Source: IDS-8 sp040902105
Lineage (GTDB): Bacteria; Pseudomonadota; Gammaproteobacteria; Steroidobacterales; Woeseiaceae
DNA length: 64,000 bases
NCBI GenBank assembly: GCA_040902105.1
Contig: JBBDXW010000025.1
Coordinates: forward strand, 105,229 to 169,228
Direction: 5' to 3'
The notes beneath the pieces are model-generated. The model was given only the letters and a program-made list of their open reading frames with translations, was not told the origin of the DNA and made no database searches. Positions 35,427 through 43,940 of this stretch are shown here, piece after piece (position 1 is the first letter of the stretch; the number at the start of each line of letters is the position of its first letter). Position numbers and translations under genes: made by a program.

Positions 35427-36770
35427 TTATCCGGCAGCACGCACCGATCGGCCACGACCGATTCCGTAATAGCTGAGGCCCAGAGACTCGACCATGTCGG
35501 GATCGTAAAGATTGCGGCCGTCGAAGATCACGGCATCCGCAAGCTCTTGTTTCAGAACAGGAAAGTCGGGACTGCGAAACTCCTGCCATTCCGTGACGAT
35601 AGCGAGCGCATCTGCGCCGGAGACGGCTTCCAGTGCGGTTTTACAGAGCACCAGGCCGTCGCGATCCGGATAGAGCCTGCGCGTCTCGTCCATGGCTTCG
35701 GGGTCGTAAGCGCGAACCGATGCACCGGCTTGCCAGAGAGCCTCCATGAGCGTGCGACTGGGTGCATCGCGCATATCGTCGGTCTTGGGCTTGAACGACA
35801 GTCCCCACAACGCGATCGTCTTGCCTGCCAGATTGCCGTTGTAGTGCGAGGAAATCCGCTCGAACAGGCGCTGTTTTTGCCGGTTGTTGACGGCCTCGAC
35901 CGAGTTCAGCAGCTCGGCATCGTAGCCTGCCGCTGATGCCGAATGACTCAAGGCCCGAACGTCCTTCGGGAAACAGGAACCGCCGTAGCCGACGCCGGGA
36001 TAAATGAATGAGTAGCCGATGCGCGGATCGGATCCGATACCGAGGCGCACATTCTCGATGTCCGCGCCGAAACGTTCCGCGATGTTCGCCAGTTCGTTCA
36101 TGAAGCTGATCTTCGCTGCGAGCATGGCATTGGCCGCGTACTTGGTCAGTTCGGCGGAGCGTACGTCCATGCTGATCAGGCGATCGTGATTGCGGTTGAA
36201 AGGTTCGTACAGCGCGCGCAGCAGCTCGGTAGTACGCGGGTTGTCGGTCCCGACGATGATGCGATCCGGCTTCATGAAGTCGCCGATCGCCGCACCCTCC
36301 TTGAGGAATTCGGGGTTCGATACGACGTCGAATTCCTGCGCTACGCCCCGTTTCGCGAGGGCCGCCTTGATCGTCTCTTTGACTTTATCCGCAGTCCCGA
36401 CGGGCACCGTCGACTTGTCGACGACGATGCGATACTCGTTCATGTGTTCGCCGATCGCCCGGGCGACGGCAAGAACATGCTTCAGGTCGGCCGAACCGTC
36501 TTCGTCCGGCGGCGTGCCTACGGCGACGAACTGAAACAGGCCGTGATCGACGCCCTTCTGGACATCGGTGGTGAAAACCAGGCGCCCGGCTTCGCGGTTG
36601 CGATTGACGTAGGCATCGAGTCCGGGCTCGTAAATCGGCAGGTCGCCGCCATTGAGGAGCGCAATCTTGTCCTCATCGATATCGACGCAGACGACGTGGT
36701 TGCCCATCTCGGCCATGCACGCACCGGTCACGAGGCCCACGTAACCGGAGCCGAAAATTGTCAATCGCAT
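35427..36770 (-). CDS. ugd: UDP-glucose 6-dehydrogenase
   Basis: A 447-residue NAD-dependent enzyme oxidising UDP-glucose twice to UDP-glucuronate. The Rossmann loop GSGYVGLVTGACMAEMGN opens the protein; then STVPVGTAD, NPEFLKEGAAIGDFMKPDR, and the active-site cysteine in GYGGSCFPKDVRAL. The C-terminal UDP-binding part has LWGLSFKPKTDDMRDAPS. The layout fits the TuaD/Ugd branch. With the WecA-type gene upstream and manC downstream it supplies an acidic sugar for the capsule or exopolysaccharide. A TATAAT box lies about 36 bases upstream of the ATG. Confidence 0.95.
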   Translation of the reverse strand: MRLTIFGSGYVGLVTGACMAEMGNHVVCVDIDEDKIALLNGGDLPIYEPGLDAYVNRNREAGRLVFTTDVQKGVDHGLFQFVAVGTPPDEDGSADLKHVLAVARAIGEHMNEYRIVVDKSTVPVGTADKVKETIKAALAKRGVAQEFDVVSNPEFLKEGAAIGDFMKPDRIIVGTDNPRTTELLRALYEPFNRNHDRLISMDVRSAELTKYAANAMLAAKISFMNELANIAERFGADIENVRLGIGSDPRIGYSFIYPGVGYGGSCFPKDVRALSHSASAAGYDAELLNSVEAVNNRQKQRLFERISSHYNGNLAGKTIALWGLSFKPKTDDMRDAPSRTLMEALWQAGASVRAYDPEAMDETRRLYPDRDGLVLCKTALEAVSGADALAIVTEWQEFRSPDFPVLKQELADAVIFDGRNLYDPDMVESLGLSYYGIGRGRSVRAAG

Positions 36771-36805
36771 GTTGTGGTTCTCAAATGAGGAGGATTCTCG
36801 CGCGG

Positions 36806-36811
36806 ATTATA
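36806..36811 (-). promoter_or_regulatory. Likely -10 box of the ugd promoter
   Basis: Read on the minus strand, bases 36811-36806 spell TATAAT exactly. A -35 hexamer at the normal 17-base spacing (36834-36829, ATTCTG) is poor. Transcription would begin about 30 bases before the ugd ATG at 36770. Confidence 0.4.
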
Positions 36812-36857
36812 CAGATTGCGCCCACAGACAGAATCGGCATACCGTCGCAAAAACGCT

Positions 36858-36883
36858 GTTGGAGCCCGCGAAAGCGGGCGATT
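36858..36883 (+). repeat. REP-like palindrome, type B
   Basis: A relative of type A: it begins GTTGGAGCCCGCG and ends GCGGGCGATT, with AAA at the centre. It lies between ugd and the WecA-type gene. The same variant occurs in a cluster at 59.7 kb. Confidence 0.8.
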
Positions 36884-36963
36884 GGTTCGCCGACAGGAAC
36901 AGAGACTACGTCGGCCGTATTTCAGAGCAATGCGTGCTACGACTCAGGCGCGTGGTTCCTGCT

Positions 36964-38040
36964 TCAATCCGGGCCGGCAGGCCGAGCTTGTCGCAACGAA
37001 CGTGGGATCAACTTCCGAATGACATCGACGCAGTACAACAGCCGAACGATGAGTACGCCGGCGACGATTAACAACGCATATGACCAGGAGTCCGGCGTCC
37101 CGAGCCTATCGAGAGCGATGCCGAACGAAGCCAGCAGCACCGCGAGCACAACTAACAGGACGAACGCTCCGCGCACGCCGAGGCCCGCTTGCAACACGAG
37201 GTGATGAAGGTGGCCGTTGTCCGGCTTGAGCGGCGACATCCCGCGAATCGTTCGCCGGATCACCGTCCAGCTGAGATCGTATAAAGGGAGCGCCACTACC
37301 CAGAGCATTGTTACCGGTTTCGCTGCCGGAGCCGAACCCTGCGACACCGTGATGCACAGCCACGCGACGCTGAACCCGAGCAACGCGCTGCCGGAATCCC
37401 CCATGAAGCATCGAACGTCCCGATTGAGAGCGATTGGCAGATTTGCAACGAGGAACGCCGCGACTGCGCCCATGATCACCACGCCGGCCGAAAATGCCGC
37501 CACGGGTCCTCCGTCATTCGCGAGGATGGCGAGCGCCGCGAGCGCCACCATGGCCAACGCGCCCGCGAGACCATCCATTCCATCGAGCATGTTGCAAGCG
37601 TTGATCGCGGCGACGATGGTCAACACGGTGAACACGTAGGAGAACATACCCTCCAAACGGATTTCTTCGCCGAAAGGCGCCCCCACGTCTGATATTACCG
37701 CTCCTGTGCCGATGACCAGCACAAGGGCGGCTACAACCTGCACCGGCAGACGGATCCATGGCGATAAATCGAATCTATCGTCGATCAACCCAACCGTGAC
37801 GAGCATTGCACATGCGCCAAGAAATGCGCCGACCATCGAGTCCGGCAAATTCAGGAGGCCGATTCCGAGCACCATGCCGAGCAGCATTCCCAATCCGCCG
37901 ACAACCGGCACCTCGCCGACATGCAATTTTCTGCCCCCGGGCCGATCGATCCAGTTCATTGCGATCGCCAGGGGACGTAAAGCAAACATCGCCAACAGGC
38001 ATAGAGAGAAGCTCGCCGCAGCCGGACCGATCAGGTGCAC
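36964..38040 (-). CDS. Undecaprenyl-phosphate sugar-1-phosphate transferase (WecA/MraY family)
   Basis: A 358-residue polytopic membrane enzyme, with about ten helices, that transfers N-acetylhexosamine-1-phosphate from the UDP sugar to undecaprenyl phosphate. Family motifs: RPGGRKLHVGEVPVVGG, the catalytic aspartates in GLIDDRFDL, NACNMLDGMDGLAG, the nucleophile region CFMGDSGSALLGF, and the HLHH loop (DNGHLHH). The pattern is WecA/TagO rather than MraY. This is a second priming enzyme besides the EpsB-type one, so two lipid-linked glycans may be started here. It is transcribed away from the kps operon. Confidence 0.92.
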   Translation of the reverse strand: MHLIGPAAASFSLCLLAMFALRPLAIAMNWIDRPGGRKLHVGEVPVVGGLGMLLGMVLGIGLLNLPDSMVGAFLGACAMLVTVGLIDDRFDLSPWIRLPVQVVAALVLVIGTGAVISDVGAPFGEEIRLEGMFSYVFTVLTIVAAINACNMLDGMDGLAGALAMVALAALAILANDGGPVAAFSAGVVIMGAVAAFLVANLPIALNRDVRCFMGDSGSALLGFSVAWLCITVSQGSAPAAKPVTMLWVVALPLYDLSWTVIRRTIRGMSPLKPDNGHLHHLVLQAGLGVRGAFVLLVVLAVLLASFGIALDRLGTPDSWSYALLIVAGVLIVRLLYCVDVIRKLIPRSLRQARPAGPD

Positions 38041-38472
38041 ATGACCTCCATACGGAATGGTTTCAATCCACTGTGTCGAAAAGGTGGGGCCGGGATATTC
38101 GCGGCCGAAGTATAGCGTTTACAGCGAAGCAACCCAAAATGGTTTTACGGCTTCGCTCAACGAAGGTCTGTCGGGGCCGTCGCAGATTCCCGACGACCCT
38201 GTGAGTGCTGCTTTTCACGCGGCTGGCACGCGCCCTATGCCTGGCGGCGGTGCAGGATGACCGCCGGCAAAGCGTGGCACCGGCGTGGCCGCGGTACCGC
38301 CGTACTTGTCGATCGAACTCACGAACGTTAGGCTCGACACCCGTAGTGACCGGCACCTTACAGGCCGCGGGCCACAAGCCAAGTGTGCTCCGCGCCCGCG
38401 ACGCGGTCAATGTCAAAAGCGAACCGACATGGTTATGTACCCGAGCCGAATTATAGTATAAGCCTCGACCCC
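38041..38472. other. Divergent intergenic region before the kps operon
   Basis: No gene is supported in these 432 bases between the WecA-type gene and kpsM. The plus-strand end has an AT-rich TATAGTATAAG at 38452-38462 that could serve as a -10 box, only about 10-15 bases from the kpsM ATG, without a good -35. AGCGAAGC near 38123 and GCTTCGCT near 38152 form an inverted repeat that could make an 8-base-pair hairpin. Confidence 0.5.
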
Positions 38473-39264
38473 ATGCATCAGATCACCAAACGCTCCCATT
38501 TGCAGATTCAGCGAGACGTCATTTACGCGTTGCTGTTGCGTGAGCTTTCATCCCGATTCGGCAAGAGCCGGGGAGGGTTCCTGTGGGTGCTGGTCGAGCC
38601 CATCGCGCACGTGCTCATACCCGTCATCATGTTCGGATTCATACGGAATCGCCTCATGCCGGGTGTCGAGTACCCGGTGTTTCTTGTCTACGGCTTCCTG
38701 CCCTTTCTGCTTTTCAAGGCCATTTGCCTGCAGATCGTCGACGGGGTAAATACGGCGCAAGGGCTCCTGTCCTACCGCCAGGTGTTGCTGATGGACGTAT
38801 TCATGGCCAAGGCGCTGGCGCACTGCGTGATCCAGGCGGTCGTCTTCGCCATTGTGCTCACGGGGCTCGCCATGTTCGGTTACGACGTGCTGCCTCCGCG
38901 TCCCGTGGAACTGGCCGCCGTGCTCTTGCTTACGGCGGTGATTGCCTTCGGGCTGGGGCTGCTGTTCGCGGCCATCGCAAGTCTCGTTCCCGACGCGCGA
39001 GCGGTGATTCATGTCATGTTCATGCCACTCTACTTCGTGTCCGGTATTCTGTTTCCGGTGACGCGTTTTTCGGATGAATGGGTGCGATGGATGGCGATCA
39101 ATCCCGTGCTGCACCTCGTCGAGCTGTCGCGTGTCATGGGATTAGACGGCTACCAGCCGATGAAGTACCTGAGCGTCGAATATCCCGTCGGGCTCGCGCT
39201 CTCCGCGACCGTAATCGGCCTCATGGTGTACCGGTTGCGATATCTTGCGAGAGTGACGTCTTGA
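38473..39264 (+). CDS. kpsM: Capsule ABC exporter, permease (KpsM-like)
   Basis: An ABC-2 type polysaccharide exporter permease of 263 residues with six membrane helices. The N-terminal amphipathic stretch with LLLRELSSRFGKSRGGFLW and PIAHVLIPVI is typical of KpsM/BexB/CtrC. It exports a finished, lipid-linked polysaccharide across the inner membrane with KpsT. The ATG at 38473 was chosen (MHQITKRSHLQIQRDV); 30 extra upstream residues in the open frame look non-coding. Its TGA overlaps the TTG start of the ATPase gene, so the two are translated together. Confidence 0.92.
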   Translation: MHQITKRSHLQIQRDVIYALLLRELSSRFGKSRGGFLWVLVEPIAHVLIPVIMFGFIRNRLMPGVEYPVFLVYGFLPFLLFKAICLQIVDGVNTAQGLLSYRQVLLMDVFMAKALAHCVIQAVVFAIVLTGLAMFGYDVLPPRPVELAAVLLLTAVIAFGLGLLFAAIASLVPDARAVIHVMFMPLYFVSGILFPVTRFSDEWVRWMAINPVLHLVELSRVMGLDGYQPMKYLSVEYPVGLALSATVIGLMVYRLRYLARVTS

Positions 39265-39929
39265 TCAGTCTGGACAACGTCACCAAGTCCTACATGACGC
39301 TAGGCGGTCGCAAGGTCGTATTCCGCGATCTGTCGCTCGATATCCCCGAGGGGGTGAATGTCGGGCTGATCGGGCGAAACGGCGCGGGCAAGTCGACCCT
39401 GATGCGGCTGCTGAGCGCCGTGGATCTGCCCGATTCCGGCAGGATCGTCACCAGGGGGCGACTCTCGTGGCCGGTGGGTTTGCGGGGAGGCATGCAGAAA
39501 AACCTGACCGGGCGCGATAATGTCAAGTTCGTCTGCCGCATACAGGGCATCCGCAAGGCCGGGATGCAAGAAAAAATTTGTTATGTGCAGGAGTTTGCGG
39601 AAATTGGCGAGTATTTCGACCAGCCCGTATCGACATACTCCTCGGGCATGCTGGCCCGCCTCGCGTTCGGCACCAGCATGGCGTTCGATTTCGATTACTA
39701 CCTGATCGATGAAGTCATGGCCGTCGGTGATGCGAGCTTCAAGAGGAAGAGCCGCAAGGTGTTCAAGGAACGACTTCAGCGAGCCAAAGTGATTCTCGTT
39801 TCTCATAACATGAAGCTCATACACAAGATGTGCAACGTGGTCGTTCACCTCGACCGCGGACACGCAACGCTATACGAGAACACGCGCAAAGGCATCGCCG
39901 CATACCGGAAGACTGGGGGCGAGCCTTGA
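39261..39929 (+). CDS. kpsT: Capsule ABC exporter, ATPase (KpsT-like)
   Basis: A 222-residue ABC ATPase that powers KpsM. Walker A is GRNGAGKSTLMRLL, the signature loop STYSSGMLARLAF is a variant of LSGGQ normal for KpsT, and Walker B is FDYYLIDEVMAVGD; the switch histidine lies in VSHNM. The start is a TTG at 39261 overlapping the kpsM TGA (TTGA); the longer open frame from 39078 is kpsM read in another frame. The rare start plus overlap should hold KpsT output to KpsM output. It lacks the C-terminal sugar-binding domain of Wzt, so it belongs to the KpsT (group 2/3 capsule) branch. Confidence 0.92.
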   Translation: MISLDNVTKSYMTLGGRKVVFRDLSLDIPEGVNVGLIGRNGAGKSTLMRLLSAVDLPDSGRIVTRGRLSWPVGLRGGMQKNLTGRDNVKFVCRIQGIRKAGMQEKICYVQEFAEIGEYFDQPVSTYSSGMLARLAFGTSMAFDFDYYLIDEVMAVGDASFKRKSRKVFKERLQRAKVILVSHNMKLIHKMCNVVVHLDRGHATLYENTRKGIAAYRKTGGEP

Positions 39930-41038
39930 AACTGCTGCTCAATTGGTTGAGCCCCGGCAACCTGCGCCTCGCCGTCATCGCCGTACCATGGTTGGCGGCT
40001 GCCCTCTATCTTGGCGTGTTCGCGGCCGACCGCTACGTGTCGGAGTCCGTTGTCGTTGTGCGCCAAGAAGGAGGGGGGATGAGCATACCGAGCGGCGTGG
40101 ATGCCCTCTCCGCGATGTTGGGGACGACGTCGGCGTCGCGAGAGGACCAGTTCATGCTGCAAGCGCATATCCTGTCGATCGACATGCTGCGGCAGGTCGA
40201 TGGAAAACTCGACCTCCGGCAGGCGTACGGCAGCCCCAGGACTGACTTCATCTTCAGACTGTCCGGGAATGCCACGCAAGAGGACTTCCTGCGATACTAC
40301 CGCAATCGCGTGGAAGTCATCGTCGACGATGCATCGGGGCTGCTGACCATTCGAACGCAGGGCTTCACCCCCGAGATCGCCCAGGTCGTCAATCAAGAGG
40401 TCGTGGCTATCAGTGAGCGGTTCATCAACGAAAGCTCGCATCGGCTGGCGCGCGACCAGATGTCGTTTGCGCAGTCGGAGCTGGAGAACGTGCGCGCGCA
40501 ACTCGACGAGGTGCGGAGCCGACTGCTGAAGTTCCAGGAAGAGCACGGCGTGCTCGACCCGATGGCACAGGCAGCGGCCAATACGGGGCTAACCGCGGAG
40601 TTGCAAGCGATGCAGGCGCGCCACGAAGCCGAACTCAAGGGTCTTCAGGCATATCTCAATGACGACGCTCCACAGGTTCAGGCACTGCAGGCGCAGATCG
40701 CCGGCCTCCGTCAGCAGCTTCAGGCCGAGAGCCGCCGTGGTATCACGAATCCGGACGGTGTGAGTCTCAACGTGCTGGCCGGCGAGTACCAGGCTCTGCT
40801 TGCGGAGTTAGAATTCGTATCGGATGCGTACCGGGGCGCCCTCACCGCACTCGAGGTGGCACGGATCGAATCGACGCGTAAGCTCAAGAGCCTCGTGCTT
40901 GTGGAATCGCCCGCGCTGCCCGAATCCGCCGAGTATCCCCGCAGGCTTTACACGCTGTTCGCGTTGCTGATGGGGCTCACGCTGCTGTACGGAATCGGGC
41001 GTCTTATCGTAGCCACCATCGAGGATCACCAGGAATGA
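39926..41038 (+). CDS. kpsE: Capsule export inner-membrane/periplasmic adaptor (KpsE-like)
   Basis: A 370-residue polysaccharide co-polymerase-like adaptor. One membrane helix (VIAVPWLAAALYLGVFA) at residues 12-30 and another at the C-terminus (YTLFALLMGLTLLYGIG) enclose a periplasmic region with a long coiled coil (about 185-300). It links the KpsMT transporter to the outer-membrane channel. SESVVVVRQ near the first helix is typical of KpsE/BexC/CtrB. The start is a TTG at 39926 overlapping the kpsT TGA, with GGGGGCGAG just upstream; the frame opens earlier at 39830 inside kpsT. Confidence 0.88.
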   Translation: MKLLLNWLSPGNLRLAVIAVPWLAAALYLGVFAADRYVSESVVVVRQEGGGMSIPSGVDALSAMLGTTSASREDQFMLQAHILSIDMLRQVDGKLDLRQAYGSPRTDFIFRLSGNATQEDFLRYYRNRVEVIVDDASGLLTIRTQGFTPEIAQVVNQEVVAISERFINESSHRLARDQMSFAQSELENVRAQLDEVRSRLLKFQEEHGVLDPMAQAAANTGLTAELQAMQARHEAELKGLQAYLNDDAPQVQALQAQIAGLRQQLQAESRRGITNPDGVSLNVLAGEYQALLAELEFVSDAYRGALTALEVARIESTRKLKSLVLVESPALPESAEYPRRLYTLFALLMGLTLLYGIGRLIVATIEDHQE

Positions 41039-42744
41039 CGCAGCATTCTCTTTCTTTCGGCGCACGCTGCTGGCTCGCCGGCGCGGGGTGTGTTCTCGTG
41101 ATGCAGGTGGGACTGGCGCAGCAGACGCCATCCGACATCACCTCCGTGCTGACTCAGCGCCAGCAGATGGACAACCCTTCGGAGCTTCCAACCGACATGC
41201 CGCCCATGACGGAGCCGGCCTCGGATGCGGCCGAACTGCTCGGTACCGAGTACATGCCGGGCGAAGACGCGATGTTTGGCGAGCAGCTTTTTCAACCCGG
41301 CACCTCGCAGACCTACGGCGTGGGATTCAACGACGACTACGTGCTCGCGATCGGCGATCGCCTATCGTTGAGGATGTGGGGAGCATTCCCCTACCAAGAC
41401 CTTCAGGTCGTGGACCCGCAAGGCAACGTGTTCCTACCGAACGTCGGTCCGATTAAAGTGGCCGGCGTGCGCAACAGCGAGCTGAACGAGGTCATGCGCT
41501 CAGCCATTCGCGAGGTGTACCGCAGCAATGTGGACGCTTACGTATCCCTCGAGGCGTCGCAACCCGTGCGTGTCTTCGTGACCGGTTTCGTGCGTGCGCC
41601 CGGCCAGTATCCCGGTGTCGCCGCGGACTCGGTGCTCGGATTCCTGCTGCGCGCCGGAGGCATCGATTCGGCGCGAGGCAGCTATATCGACATTCGCCTG
41701 CTGCGCGGCGGACAAGAGCGGGCGTCGTTCGATCTCTACGATTTTCTCCTAGACGGGCGCCTCGAATCGGTCCAGATCCAGGACGGTGACACGATCGTTG
41801 TCGGCGCCCGCCACAATGCCGTGCGCGTGACCGGCGACGTGTTCAACAGTTATGGTTTCGAATTTGCGTCCCGGGAGATCTCCGCGGACGAACTGTTACG
41901 GCTCGCCGGCCCTCGGCCGGGCGCCACGCACGTAAGTGTTGTGCACAGGGTCGGCACGCGGCAGTTCAGCGAGTACCACCCTATTGATGAACTCGAGAGT
42001 GTTTTTCTGCGAGCCGGCGACGAACTGTCGATCGTCGCCGACCGCACAATCTCAACGATTCTCGTCAGGGTCGACGGAGCGATCGACAGTTCACGCGTGC
42101 TCACGCTGCCGTACGGGTCGAAGCTGGAAGACGCGCTCGCCGGGATCACGCCGAAACCGGAGGCAAACCCGGATGCGATCCAGCTCTTCCGTCCGTCTGT
42201 CGCGGAACGGCAGAGAAGGATGCTCGAAGTTTCGCTGCGCGTGCTGGAGACATCCGCGCTCACGTCGCGCTCCATGACCAGCGAGGAAGCGGCGTTACGC
42301 GCGCGAGAAGCGGAACAGATCACCCGCTTCATCAACAGCGCACGGAAGGTCGAGCCGCGGGGGCAGGTCGTGCTGGCCGGCCGCGAAAGCGTAATGGATA
42401 CCTTGCTCCAGGATGGCGACGTGCTTGTGATTCCGGAACGCAGCTCCATCATCATGGTGCACGGCGAGGTCACCCAGCCAACCGCTATTGCCTATGACAG
42501 CCGGTCGACGGTTGCCGACTATGTCGAGCTCGCCGGCGGCACGACCCAGCGCCGCGGCGACGCCCGCATCCTGTTGCTCCGGCAGGACGGCACGTTCGTC
42601 GAGAGCGACGGAGCTCGACCGAAGCCCGGGGACGAGATTCTCGTGCTGCCGTCGGTAGGTGCGAGGAACGTTGAGATCGCGCGCGGAATCTCGCAGATCC
42701 TGTTCCAGATCGCCGTCGTAGCCAGAGTAGCGCTTGACCTGTGA
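41035..42744 (+). CDS. kpsD: Capsule export outer-membrane/periplasmic channel protein (KpsD-like)
   Basis: A 569-residue Poly_export/SLBB protein of the KpsD kind. A signal peptide (cleavage after about VGLA) precedes an acidic spacer. The Poly_export domain has LAIGDRLSLRMWGAFPYQDLQVVDPQGN, in pieces, at about 100-130; several SLBB repeats follow (VRVFVTGFVRAPGQYPG, VRVTGDVFNSYGFEF, IIMVHGEVTQPTAIAY). It forms the outer part of the export conduit. There is no lipobox, in contrast to the Wza-like lipoprotein of the XrtA locus. The ATG overlaps the kpsE TGA (ATGA). It ends the tightly packed kps operon. Confidence 0.9.
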   Translation: MTQHSLSFGARCWLAGAGCVLVMQVGLAQQTPSDITSVLTQRQQMDNPSELPTDMPPMTEPASDAAELLGTEYMPGEDAMFGEQLFQPGTSQTYGVGFNDDYVLAIGDRLSLRMWGAFPYQDLQVVDPQGNVFLPNVGPIKVAGVRNSELNEVMRSAIREVYRSNVDAYVSLEASQPVRVFVTGFVRAPGQYPGVAADSVLGFLLRAGGIDSARGSYIDIRLLRGGQERASFDLYDFLLDGRLESVQIQDGDTIVVGARHNAVRVTGDVFNSYGFEFASREISADELLRLAGPRPGATHVSVVHRVGTRQFSEYHPIDELESVFLRAGDELSIVADRTISTILVRVDGAIDSSRVLTLPYGSKLEDALAGITPKPEANPDAIQLFRPSVAERQRRMLEVSLRVLETSALTSRSMTSEEAALRAREAEQITRFINSARKVEPRGQVVLAGRESVMDTLLQDGDVLVIPERSSIIMVHGEVTQPTAIAYDSRSTVADYVELAGGTTQRRGDARILLLRQDGTFVESDGARPKPGDEILVLPSVGARNVEIARGISQILFQIAVVARVALDL

Positions 42745-42864
42745 TAGCTGTGATGCGTTCCGCCCCCGTCCTAGACAAAACTGTTGTCGATGAAATCTCC
42801 AGTGGATACTCTTCCCATCCGCAAGAACTATGCGGAACTCGCTTTAATGTCATCTGAAAGCCAT

Positions 42865-43836
42865 ATGAAAAACCTATACCTTCATATTGGGGCGCCGAAG
42901 ACCGGTACGACAGCGATTCAGTCGTTTGTGGATCGAAATCGGCGGTTGCTTAGTACCGTATTTGACATCTCAATACCCAATCCGCTTTCTCACAGACGAG
43001 CGGTGGCGATGTACGTATATGCGACGCAGAAAGTATCGCAACGAAAACGCGAAAAACTATGCATCGAATCCCTGGAGGAGTTTAATCTTGAATACGAGGC
43101 GCGAATAAGCGCACTTAGAGACTCCTTGGCCACAACAACCGCTATATGCTCGAATGAATTGCTATTCGCCTTGAATAAGGCCGCCATTAACCGGTTTAAG
43201 AATTCCATTTCATCGGTATTCTCTTCGTCTCACGTTATTTTATATCTGCGCCGTCAGGATTTGCTGGAGACGGCCGCATTTCTTCAAGCCTACAAGGGCG
43301 GATACGATCAACTTCCAGCGTTCAATGTAGTGTTGAAGCGCAGGCGTCCCGGCTACTTGGCCGTGATTGAAGCTTGGGAGGAAATCTTCGGCTCGAAGAA
43401 AGTAAGTACGTTTCTTTACGAAGATGTGATACGTGAAGGAAACGACATCATCCCCCATTTTATGCGCGTTGTCGGCGTTGACGATTTGTCAAATTTTTCG
43501 CCAGCGACCAAAAACAATGCTTCTTGGGGATTTGATCAGGCCTGCGCTGCAAGAGTAATAAGACGGAACCGTAAAGACGCGTCCATTGACCGCATTGGCG
43601 CTTTTGTTGAAACCATAAAGCCTGGCCCGCGTTATCCCGTCCGAAGAGCGGAAGCCGTGACGTTCTATCGTTCATTCGCCGAAGAGAATGAAAAAATTCG
43701 GAGGCGATATTTTCCTCACAAGAAATCGCTGTTTGAGGAAGATTTCAGCATCTACCCGGAGGCCTTCGATATGGAGGCGGCAAGGAACAAGTACTCCGCG
43801 AGTCTGTTGCTGGAACAGTACAACGCAGGTCCGTGA
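42865..43836 (+). CDS. Sulfotransferase-like protein
   Basis: About 323 residues with the PAPS-binding P-loop of sulfotransferases directly after the start: YLHIGAPKTGTTAIQ. The 3'-phosphate motif is probably SHVILYLRRQDLLETAAF near residue 120-140. It would add sulfate to a sugar of the capsule, a common trait in marine bacteria, but related P-loop proteins of unknown acceptor exist. Start choice is unsure: ATGs at 42790, 42847 and 42865 are all in frame; the last gives the canonical N-terminus. Base composition is visibly AT-richer than in kpsD and codon use is different, hinting at separate ancestry. It stands 120 bases after kpsD on the same strand. Confidence 0.75.
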   Translation: MKNLYLHIGAPKTGTTAIQSFVDRNRRLLSTVFDISIPNPLSHRRAVAMYVYATQKVSQRKREKLCIESLEEFNLEYEARISALRDSLATTTAICSNELLFALNKAAINRFKNSISSVFSSSHVILYLRRQDLLETAAFLQAYKGGYDQLPAFNVVLKRRRPGYLAVIEAWEEIFGSKKVSTFLYEDVIREGNDIIPHFMRVVGVDDLSNFSPATKNNASWGFDQACAARVIRRNRKDASIDRIGAFVETIKPGPRYPVRRAEAVTFYRSFAEENEKIRRRYFPHKKSLFEEDFSIYPEAFDMEAARNKYSASLLLEQYNAGP

Positions 43837-43940
43837 AATCATCACATGACAGTCACGGCTCTATCCTGTCTGGTGCCGCGTCCGACGGGCCGCAAATTCA
43901 TACACAAGAAATCGTCGCCTCCCCATGGCGGTGCGTTCCG

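Noticed and set aside
38063..38416. A 117-codon minus-strand open frame upstream of kpsM
   Set aside because: Arg/Ser-rich, no motif, and placed in the divergent regulatory region.
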